NCBI GenBank assembly: GCA_964528095.1
Contig: CAZGSG010000202.1
Location: 1-10,788, forward strand
Reading direction: 5' to 3'
DNA length: 10,788 nt
Source: CAZGSG01 sp964528095
GTDB taxonomy: Bacteria; Bacteroidota; Bacteroidia; Chitinophagales; Chitinophagaceae
Shown: positions 1 to 8,500 of the stretch, in pieces
How positions within the stretch are numbered: the stretch's first letter is position 1
Layout of the letters: each line of letters begins with the position of its first letter
Program-made: the position numbers and the translations under genes
Notes under the pieces: model-generated
Database searches by the model: none
What the model was told of the DNA's origin: nothing
What the model saw: only the letters and a program-made list of their open reading frames with translations

Positions 1-1320
1 CAGGTAACAGCCTCTACTTCCAAACTCAATAAAAAAATCGAACAGCAATCAACCCGTGCATTGGACCAACTGGCCAAACAGGAGGCAAAACTGCGACGCA
101 AGCTCATGAAGATCGATTCGCTGAAAGCGAAAGAACTTTTTGGGGATAGACAAAAGGAGTGGACAAAAAAACTCACCGGTGGTAAATCATACATTCCCTC
201 ACTCGATACGATGGCCAGCTCACTTAAGTTTTTACAAGAAAACCCTCAACTTTTATCCAATGTAAAAAATGCGAAGGAGAAGCTGGGTAATGCGATGAAT
301 AAAATGGATGGACTGAAGGAACAGCTACAAAAAGCTGAAGCCATCAAACAATACCTCAAAGAAAGAAAGCAATACTTACAGGAACAGCTATCAAAACTGG
401 GTTCCCGGCTTGGCGGGCAGTTTACCAAACAATTAAAGCAGCTCAACAAACAGGTGTATTACTACAGCCAGCAACTCAACGAATACAAGGCATTATTGAA
501 AGACCATAAAAAAGCGGAAAAGAAAGCGATCGAGCTACTAAGCAAAACCAACCTGTTCCAAAAATTTATGCGCAAGCATAGCGAGCTCGCTTCTTTGTTC
601 CGTTTGCCCGATCCCGACAATCCTCCCAGTGCAGCAAGTCTTGCCGGCTTGCAAACCCGTGTACAGGTGAATGGATTAATACAACAACAGCTCGCAGCTG
701 GTGGACCCAATGCACAGGCCCAGTTTCAGCAAAACATGCAGTCGGCGCAATCGCAACTCAGCCAGTTGAAAAACAAGCTCAGCAAAATGGGTGGAAATAG
801 CAGTGATGATATTCTGCCTGAAGGATTTCGACCCAATGACCAGAAAACAAAGAGCTTCCTGCAACGCCTGGAATATGGAACCAATATGCAATCACAAAAA
901 GCAACTAGTTTTTTCCCGGTGACCACCGACCTGGGTTTATCAATTGGCTATAAACTAAATGATCGTTCCATAATCGGTATTGGCGCAAGTTATAAACTGG
1001 GGCTTGGCTCAGGCTGGAATCACCTGCGCGTTTCCCACCAGGGCATAGGCCTTAGAAGTTTTGTAGACTGGAAAATAAAAGGCAGCTTCTGGTTGAGTGG
1101 TGGGTATGAGCAAAATTATAAAGCCGCTTTCAACAGCATCGCGCAATTGCAGCAACAGAGCGCCTGGCAGCAGAGCGGGTTGATCGGCGTGAGCAAAATC
1201 ATTTCACTAAAAACAAAACTGTTTAAAAAAACAAAACTGCAATTGCTGTGGGATATGTTGAGTTACGAGCAGGTGCCGAGAACGCAGCCGATTGTGTTCA
1301 GAATAGGCTATCAATTTTAA
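1..1320 (+). CDS. Coiled-coil protein with outer-membrane-barrel-like C-terminal domain (5'-partial)
   Basis: The frame is open from the first base (reading QVTASTSKLN...), so the gene begins upstream and only its last 439 codons are here. The TTG at 61 is an internal leucine codon, not a start. In-window residues 1-195 and about 220-265 are rich in K, E, Q and L with heptad-like spacing and should form long coiled coils. A proline-rich break (FRLPDPDNPP) lies near residue 200. From about residue 304 (FFPVTTDLGL) to the end, the sequence becomes alternating beta strands with aromatic girdle residues (LGLSIGYKL, SIIGIGASYKL, SFWLSGGYEQ), and the protein ends in phenylalanine (FRIGYQF), as outer-membrane barrels do. 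The function is unknown. I recall similar C-termini in Bacteroidota proteins beside YD/RHS genes. The SpvB-like gene starts 26 bases downstream, so it is probably co-transcribed and may be an outer-membrane or periplasm-spanning partner of the RHS proteins. Gene reality is near certain; the barrel call is moderate. Confidence 0.85.
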   Translation, partial: QVTASTSKLNKKIEQQSTRALDQLAKQEAKLRRKLMKIDSLKAKELFGDRQKEWTKKLTGGKSYIPSLDTMASSLKFLQENPQLLSNVKNAKEKLGNAMNKMDGLKEQLQKAEAIKQYLKERKQYLQEQLSKLGSRLGGQFTKQLKQLNKQVYYYSQQLNEYKALLKDHKKAEKKAIELLSKTNLFQKFMRKHSELASLFRLPDPDNPPSAASLAGLQTRVQVNGLIQQQLAAGGPNAQAQFQQNMQSAQSQLSQLKNKLSKMGGNSSDDILPEGFRPNDQKTKSFLQRLEYGTNMQSQKATSFFPVTTDLGLSIGYKLNDRSIIGIGASYKLGLGSGWNHLRVSHQGIGLRSFVDWKIKGSFWLSGGYEQNYKAAFNSIAQLQQQSAWQQSGLIGVSKIISLKTKLFKKTKLQLLWDMLSYEQVPRTQPIVFRIGYQF

Positions 1321-1346
1321 TCAAGTCACCGTAGATCAATAAACAC

Positions 1347-4300
1347 ATGAGAAATTTAATGCGGCTGTTGTTGTTAACAGCACTTCTTTTAAATCAATTG
1401 AGAACGCTGGGCCAGGGAGAACCGTTTATGGATATCAGTTTGCCCCAGATCCTGCCTGCCTCGCCGGAGGCGGCTGGTTTTGTTAAAGCAGGTTATGGCA
1501 ATGCTAATTTATCCAATGGCGCTGTATCAGCAGGCATACCTTTATACACCCTGGCAGTAAAGAATGTATCCTGGCCCATTAGTATCGCGTATTCCAGCCA
1601 GGGAGTAAAAGTTGATGAATCAAGTTCAAGAGTTGGCTATGGCTGGAACCTGAATGCGTTTGGCGTGATCACCCGTACGGTCAAGGGCAAACCGGATGAA
1701 TTGGCAACTCCGTACAGGATCCCTCCTAACCTGGGAAGTGCGGAAGCAGCTACGTTCAATTTTGTGAAAAACCTGACGAATAGTAATTTATCCTATGATG
1801 CCGAACCGGATATCTATCACTTTAATTTCGGCGGCTATTCCGGCAAATTCGTTTTTGATACCAGCGGTAACGCGTTTGTTACTTCCCATACCAACCTGAA
1901 GATCGAAGTGACGGGATCAAGCCGGGAGACATTTATCATTACCACTACAGATGGTGTGCGATATAAATTCGGCGCAAGCGATTTCGAAAAAGTAAGATCA
2001 AACAGTTTTGGAATGGCTTCGGATTATATGAATAACCTGAAATCGGCTTATTTCCTTTATCGTATCGAGATCCCGGGAGGTGAGTGGATTAATTTTACCT
2101 ATAGCAGTCTCAATACACAGGCTGCCACCGGTATCAGTGAATCATTCACAGTGAATACCGGCGCGGTGGATGATATCTGTCATGTATGCCCGGTAAACAG
2201 CCAGGTAGCCATGCCAATCGTTACCACGAATGAAGGCACCAATAAAGTAGAATATACTACGCGCCGCATAAGTAGCATCACCACATCCAACGATCAGACC
2301 GTCAACTTTAGTTATGAAGACAGGCCCGATCAAAGCGATGATAAAAGGATCACAACAGTTACTGTGTCTTCAACTGGAAAAACCATTAAACGTTTTTCAC
2401 TCGGTTATTATGATCCGCCTGGCTTCGATGGACTGGATGATGCGCCGGGTGGAGTCATCACCATCATCGGTCGTTTTTTCCTGACAAGATTAACAGAGCA
2501 AATGTTCCCCGAGTTGGATGGCCCGGCAGTGGACACAACGCCACAACACTATATATTTAATTATAAAGATCTTGATCTTACTCCTAAACCCATTTCTAAA
2601 AAACAGGACCATTTTGGTTTTTATAATAATAATACCGGGTCTCTCTTGCCGTATTTCCAGGGCTTTCCCTTGTATTCTCAAAGTTCCTACCTGAATGGAA
2701 ACAGGGAACCGAATGCAGAGTACGCGACAAGGGGCATCCTGCAATCCATTACCTATCCAACCGGCGGTAAAGAAGAATTTTTTTACGAAGGGAATACTAT
2801 TTTTGATTATCTCACTGTACCTGTAACGCCGATACTAAAAGAACTCTATGGAAGTTTCACCGGCGGCGGCACGCATTATACTTACCAGTCAAGCAATTTC
2901 ACAGTACCCTATAAGCAAAAAGTAACGCTGACTATGGCCAGCACCTACAATGGCGGCGGTACCGCTCCCCTGGGTCGTATTGTTGAGTATTTTTTAGTTG
3001 GTTCTATGGATACGGTTTATCAAAATTACCTGATGGGTGATCAATCCTATACCGTAGAAAAAGAATTGGAGCCGGACACCTACTACATGAAACTAAAGAT
3101 CCGGACCAATAGCGATAACTATGGTTATTTCGGTGTCACCTATGATACCTCGTTAACAGCCACTTCTTATCCCGCCAATGTACTCACCGGTGGCGTGCGG
3201 CTTCGGAAAATAAAATACACCACACCTGAAAGCAATAGTACGTATTCCAAATTCTATCATTATAAAGCGTTGGGTGGCGACTATAGTTCCGGTATCGGTA
3301 CAGTGCGTAATTTTTATTATTCAGAAAGTAAACAGGGCATAGCCTGTCCTTATGAAAGCGGCTTCCTGGGTGTACTCTCGATCTGTCGTTACTCCACGAT
3401 GAGCTCCAATACCGCGTATAATATTTTTAATATGAATGGCAGTCATATTTTTTACCGTAATGTGATCGAAAGCAATGACTCGCTTTTTGCCAATGGAGGT
3501 ACGGAATATTCCTTTATTGATCCTGATCCTGCCAGCACTTCACTGGTATACTGGGGTTCTGGTCTTCCTGATGAACCAACAGATAACTATGGCACACTCA
3601 GTGGGCAATTGTACCGTACCCGCGTATTCGATAGCAGCAAGACCATCCTCTCTGATCAGTATACCCGCTGGGATACCATCTATCCATCGGGCAAAACGGT
3701 GTTGGCTGTACTGGCAAGGAATAACTACGCCGTACTGGATGCCGCGCCTTATGACGACGAAATGGAAGCGTTTGATGTAATGCGTTATCACTACCGCGAT
3801 ACCTGGTACCGCAAACGATCGGTGGTCACCAAAACTTTTGAAGGGGGTCTGTCTTCCTACGACTCCACTGTGTATAATTATAGCACCCCGGCAAACATGT
3901 TGCCTCAGGAAGTGATCAGTAGTGATAGTCGTGGTGATGTGGTAAAGACTGTACAGAAATATCCGACCGATTATACAGGCAACGCGGTCCTTACTTCCAT
4001 GCAGGATAAGAACATGATCGGCGAAACGGTGGAAGTACTGTCCTATAAAAATAATGTGCTGCAGCAGCAGAAAAAGATCAGTTATAAAAATTGGTTGAGT
4101 GTGAATGAGGTGATCAAGCCGGATACCATTAAAGTAAAAGCATCATCGGCGGATGTATTGCATGATGCTATGTATTTTGAAAAATATGACAGCTCTGGTA
4201 ATATTTTACAGGCAAGGAAACCCGATGATAATCCGATGAGTTTTTTCTGGGACCATAAAAAGACCTTTCCGGTTGCGGAGATCAGTAATGCCAGCTATGA

Positions 4301-5156
4301 CCAGTCGGCTTATACAAGTTTTGAAGGCGATAGCTGGGGCAACTGGACGGTCAGTAGCGGTAGTATCAACAATACTGGCGGCGTCACCGGTTTCCGTTCA
4401 TTTACCGGTACGCTAACTAAAACCAGCCTGCCATCTGCTACTTATGCGGTCACATTATGGACAAAAAGTTCCGCTACAGTAAACTCAGCCGCGGGTACAT
4501 TGATTAGGACCGTAAGGGGATGGAAATTATATAAATGGGTACTCACCAATCCCGGTACGGTGACCGTAACAGGTAGTTTGCTGGATGAACTTCGTCTTAC
4601 CCCGAAAGACGCCATGATCAATACCACCACCTATATACCTTTTGTGGGTAGTTCATCTAAAGCCGGTACGAACAATGAAATAGCCTATTATGAATACGAC
4701 CAGTTGAGCCGCCTGCAGCGCATCAGGGATATCGATAGCAATATCATAAAAGAGTATACCTATAAATACCTTGATTCAATCAGTCATTGTACCAATACCA
4801 CACCGCAATGGACACCAACAGGACCAACTGCCTGTATCAAGAACAGCAATAACAATAATACCGGTGTGCAGACCCGGGAAGAACGCGACATGAATAACTG
4901 CAGCTCAACCTACCTGCAATACCGCACATACAGTATGGGGGTGACCGATGCCTGTCCCGTAGTGCCCAGTTGTACCGGGGCTAATAAACGTGTAGTGGCA
5001 GGTGTATGTCAAACAGGCATCAAAGTATATACCGATAATATTTCTTATGGTCCTACCAACTGGGAGTGTTTTTATCATTATGAATTCTCCGATGGGTACT
5101 GGACAGAAACATTCACAGAATGGAATACAACAGCCTGTATGGAAATAACCGAATAA
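1347..5156 (+). CDS. Secreted SpvB-like/YD-repeat protein with beta-sandwich insertions and Cys-rich C-terminus
   Basis: A Sec signal peptide (MRNLMRLLLLTALLLNQL, probable cleavage after LGQ near residue 23) sends this 1269-residue protein out of the cytoplasm. Residues about 45-115 match the SpvB/TcB N-terminal pattern: G-x-A-x-L-S-N-G-A-V-S-A-G-I-P-L, then ISIAYSSQGVKVDE, then GYGWNL (97-102) and ITRTVKG. Residues about 505-610 look like an inserted beta-sandwich, ending at the GGVRLRKI motif. Residues about 985-1090 form a second carbohydrate-binding-like sandwich (SFEGDSWGNW ... LLDELRLTP). A YD repeat follows at about 1114 (YYEYDQLSRLQRIRD). The last 120 residues hold eight cysteines, the first at C1148, with W-x-x-T-G-x-x-x-C and NTG/ERD motifs that I recall from other Bacteroidota YD proteins. 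There is no RHS core (no HLGNVR or DPL motif), so it resembles the TcB half of a Tc B/C cocoon whose core-bearing half would be the RHS protein at 5510. The next gene is 9 bases away. Carbohydrate binding or adhesion is an alternative role. The architecture is well supported; the function is inferred. Confidence 0.9.
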   Translation: MRNLMRLLLLTALLLNQLRTLGQGEPFMDISLPQILPASPEAAGFVKAGYGNANLSNGAVSAGIPLYTLAVKNVSWPISIAYSSQGVKVDESSSRVGYGWNLNAFGVITRTVKGKPDELATPYRIPPNLGSAEAATFNFVKNLTNSNLSYDAEPDIYHFNFGGYSGKFVFDTSGNAFVTSHTNLKIEVTGSSRETFIITTTDGVRYKFGASDFEKVRSNSFGMASDYMNNLKSAYFLYRIEIPGGEWINFTYSSLNTQAATGISESFTVNTGAVDDICHVCPVNSQVAMPIVTTNEGTNKVEYTTRRISSITTSNDQTVNFSYEDRPDQSDDKRITTVTVSSTGKTIKRFSLGYYDPPGFDGLDDAPGGVITIIGRFFLTRLTEQMFPELDGPAVDTTPQHYIFNYKDLDLTPKPISKKQDHFGFYNNNTGSLLPYFQGFPLYSQSSYLNGNREPNAEYATRGILQSITYPTGGKEEFFYEGNTIFDYLTVPVTPILKELYGSFTGGGTHYTYQSSNFTVPYKQKVTLTMASTYNGGGTAPLGRIVEYFLVGSMDTVYQNYLMGDQSYTVEKELEPDTYYMKLKIRTNSDNYGYFGVTYDTSLTATSYPANVLTGGVRLRKIKYTTPESNSTYSKFYHYKALGGDYSSGIGTVRNFYYSESKQGIACPYESGFLGVLSICRYSTMSSNTAYNIFNMNGSHIFYRNVIESNDSLFANGGTEYSFIDPDPASTSLVYWGSGLPDEPTDNYGTLSGQLYRTRVFDSSKTILSDQYTRWDTIYPSGKTVLAVLARNNYAVLDAAPYDDEMEAFDVMRYHYRDTWYRKRSVVTKTFEGGLSSYDSTVYNYSTPANMLPQEVISSDSRGDVVKTVQKYPTDYTGNAVLTSMQDKNMIGETVEVLSYKNNVLQQQKKISYKNWLSVNEVIKPDTIKVKASSADVLHDAMYFEKYDSSGNILQARKPDDNPMSFFWDHKKTFPVAEISNASYDQSAYTSFEGDSWGNWTVSSGSINNTGGVTGFRSFTGTLTKTSLPSATYAVTLWTKSSATVNSAAGTLIRTVRGWKLYKWVLTNPGTVTVTGSLLDELRLTPKDAMINTTTYIPFVGSSSKAGTNNEIAYYEYDQLSRLQRIRDIDSNIIKEYTYKYLDSISHCTNTTPQWTPTGPTACIKNSNNNNTGVQTREERDMNNCSSTYLQYRTYSMGVTDACPVVPSCTGANKRVVAGVCQTGIKVYTDNISYGPTNWECFYHYEFSDGYWTETFTEWNTTACMEITE

Positions 5157-5165
5157 AAAATAATT

Positions 5166-5501
5166 ATGAAAAAGATTGTAATCAATATAATGATCTTACT
5201 GGCCATATGCCAGTGCTGTTCGGCGCAGTCAGTTGGTCAACAGGTGACGGATCGTATTTCGCAAAAAATGAAGGATAGCCTTTGGTTGAATACAACAGAG
5301 TTCAGCAAAATAGATTCACTGAACCAACTCCTGTATACCCGCAAGATGGAATTACGCCAGCAATACGGTCAGCCGGACTCCCTCACGATCTACACACAAC
5401 GGGTGGAGAAAAGCAGGGATTCCCTGTACCGGCTTTTTCTGTCAGTGGAGAAATACCAGTTGTACAAACAGAAAAAAAGAAATCTTATCAGCAATAACTG
5501 A
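5166..5501 (+). CDS. Small secreted Spy/CpxP-like (LTxxQ-type) helical protein
   Basis: This 111-residue protein starts with a clear signal peptide (MKKIVINIMILLAICQCCSA, cleaved near AQ at residues 20-21). Two cysteines (C17, C18) sit in the signal; no proper lipobox is followed by a sensible mature start, so a soluble periplasmic protein is preferred over a lipoprotein. The mature part is charged and helical. It repeats the layout of Bacteroidota LTxxQ proteins: a first motif (WLNTTEFSKIDSLN, from residue 40), a linker helix with KMELRQQ, then RDSLYRLFLSVEKYQLYKQKK (85-105), where LSVEKYQLY stands in for the usual LTPEQ-x-x-x-Y. Spy/CpxP relatives are periplasmic chaperones or sensors that bind unfolded or envelope proteins. 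It lies 9 bases after the SpvB-like gene and 8 bases before the RHS gene, so a chaperone-like role for these very large exported neighbours is an attractive inference. The canonical Gln of the first motif is replaced by Glu-Phe, so family membership is moderate. Confidence 0.78.
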   Translation: MKKIVINIMILLAICQCCSAQSVGQQVTDRISQKMKDSLWLNTTEFSKIDSLNQLLYTRKMELRQQYGQPDSLTIYTQRVEKSRDSLYRLFLSVEKYQLYKQKKRNLISNN

Positions 5502-5509
5502 ACCTAATC

Positions 5510-8500
5510 ATGCTTATGCGATACAAATCATTTATAGGCAGGCCGCTTGTTTTACTTACCGCTTGCTGCGCCCTTATACAAACAGCCACCGCGCAACGGG
5601 CTTTGCCGGAGAAATATGCGGGAAGGGGTACTGTGAACTACCTGCGTAGCTGGGACGCGCTGGCGCCAGAGCAGAATGCAGACAGCCTAAAGAACCGCGC
5701 GTTAAGAGATGTGCGGGAGACCACGCAATACATCGATGGATTGGGCCGGCCCTTGCAAACCGTGGTAAAAAAAGGGTCATTGGTTACTGGCGGCTCGGCC
5801 AAAGACCTTGTATCATCGAATATCTACAATGATTTTGGACTACCGGAGTTCAGTTATCTGCCTTTCGTAGCTGATACAGTGGGAGGTAATAGTATATTGA
5901 ATGATGGTACTGTAAAAGTAAATCCCTTTCAGCAGCAGGCGGCTTTTATGCAGCGGCAGTATGGCGCGCAGGGAGAGACTTATTTTTATGGACGAACGGT
6001 GTATGAAGCATCGCCGCTTAGCCGGGAGTTGAAAAGCCTGGCGCCGGGTAATAGTTGGGTGGGTGCGGATCGGGGAGTGCGTCAAGAATATAGCTTTAAT
6101 GATGCAATAGGAGAGCCAAGCGTCAAGGTCTGGCGCATCGACGATACACCGGGCAGCCTGCCCTATATAGATGGTATTTACGGAACTGGTCAACTAAGAA
6201 GAAACGCAGTATACGATGAACACGATAACCTGTCTTTTGAATATATAGATAAGCAGGGAAAAACAGTCTTGAAATCAATGCCCGTCAGCGGAGACTGGTT
6301 GATCACTTTTTATGTATACGATGATATTGGACGGTTGCGCGCTGTAATTCCGCCCAAAGCAGTACCTGCCATCTGGAGTAACTGGGTAATGACCCAGGGT
6401 GTGATGGATGAACTTTGTTTCCGGTACGAATATGATGCCCGTGGTCGCATGATCGTAAAAAAAGTACCGGGCGCGGGTGAGGTGAGAATGGTATACGATG
6501 CAAGGGACAGGCTGGTATTGAGCCAGGATGCCAATATACGTACCGCTCATCAATGGATGTATACGCAGTATGATGAACTGAACAGGGCAGTGGCTACAGG
6601 ATTAATAACGGACAATACCAATTACAATAACCGGGGGTATCATGCATCGGCAGCAGCTTCAAGTACGGCGTATCCTAACCTGGGGTCTTATACAGCGGAG
6701 GAGTTGACGAGAACGTTTTATGATGATTATGATTGGTTGTCTGTCAATGGTAATCCGTTTCCTGCCACCCGGAATACAGACTATGATGGTCATCTGTATA
6801 TTCCTTCCAATATTACATCTCCCTATCCGCAGGCTCTTTCACAAAATATGTTAGCCAATGGATTGGTGACTGGAACGAAAACCAGGGTACTGGGCACCAA
6901 TACTTTTTTATATGGAATTGTCTATTACGATGAACGGCAACGCGTCATACAAACAATTAACAATAATATTACCGGATGGACTGATGCTATAACCACGCAA
7001 TATGATTTTGCAGGAAAAGTGCTTGTGCAAACCGTATTTAGTGGAAAGGATTTTTCTGAACAACGGATTGATTTTATAAAAACAAGATTTGAATATGATG
7101 AGCTTGGAAGAGTGTTAAATGTTTTTAAAAAGCCATATAGTCACTTTTCTGGAAGTTGGAAGGGAGATGTGGAAGAACAAATTGTACAAAACCAGTATGA
7201 TGTTATCGGTCAACTCAAACAAAAAAAACTGGCTCCAGCTTATAACAGTAATGCAGGTCTTGAAACAGAAAACTTCGACTATAACATTCGCGGATGGATG
7301 CTGGGCATGAACCGCGACTATGCGAAAGATGCCAACAACAATAACTATTTCGGATTTGACCTGGGTTATGATAAGGCAAACAATGGGATCATCGGCAGTC
7401 AATCCTATCTTACTCCCCAGTATAATGGCAATATCGGGGGCATGGTATGGAAAAGCAAAGGCGATGGAGAAAAAAGAAAATATGATTTTCTCTATGATGA
7501 AGCCAACCGGCTATTAAAAGCAGATTTCTCCCAATACACTTCCGGTAGTTTCAATAAGAATGCCGGTGTCGATTTCAGTGTCAGTAGCATGAGCTATGAC
7601 CTGAACGGGAATATTCTTAACATGACCCAAAAGGGGCTGAAACTAACATCCTCTTCTATCATTGATAGCCTGATCTATGGCTATGAGAGCAATAGCAATA
7701 AATTGGCTTATGTAACGGATAAGAATAATGATGCCAGCACCAAACTTGGGGATTTTAAAGAAATCAATAACAATACGACTACAGACTACAGTTATGATGG
7801 CAATGGCAATTTAACCCTGGATAATAATAAAGCCATCAGCAGCATTACCTACAACCACCTGAACCTGCCCTCGGTAATCACGGTCACCAGCAAGGGAACG
7901 ATCACTTATACGTACGATGCTACAGGGAATAAGCTGAAGAAGGTAACGGTGGATAATACGGTGAGCCCTTCAGTCACAACAACTACGTTATATATTGGCG
8001 GCTCGGTGTATGAAAATGATGTGTTACAATTCATCGGACATGAAGAAGGTCGGATGCGGTTCCGCGCTTCCGATAATACCTTCCAGTTTGATTATATGCT
8101 CAAAGACCACCTGGGTAATGTGCGGGCGGTGCTGACCGAAGAACAACAAACGGATGCCTACCCGGCAGCTACGATGGAAACGGCCAATGCAACAACAGAA
8201 GAAATTTATTACAGCAGCAATGTCGCAAACACACGTGTCACACTGCCGGCCGGCTACCCGGCCAATACACCGCCCGGTAATGCCAGGGTGGCCAAGGTCA
8301 GTGGTTCAGGCTATAAGATCGGTCCTGGAATCATATTAAAGGTGATGGCAGGCGACAAATTTCATCTTACGGCCAACAGCTGGTACAAAAAAAGCGGATC
8401 GAGTCCCGGCACCCCTGTTAGCCCCTTATCAGAGCTGGTTGTTAATTTATTGAATACGGTAGGCTACCTGAGCAATTTGAATCATGGCCCCACTGTTGGA

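Noticed and set aside
61..63. TTG at 61 as the start of the first gene
   Set aside because: The same frame is open to the left edge and reads coiled-coil sequence without a break, so the gene starts upstream of the window.
3475..3780. A 101-codon + strand frame overlapping the SpvB-like gene
   Set aside because: It is out of frame with a long, motif-bearing coding sequence and has no signal, domain or independent ribosome site.
6300..7990. YD repeats as DNA repeats or a CRISPR-like array
   Set aside because: The repetition is at protein level only (Y-D-x-x-G-R-L), with divergent codons and no constant spacer length.
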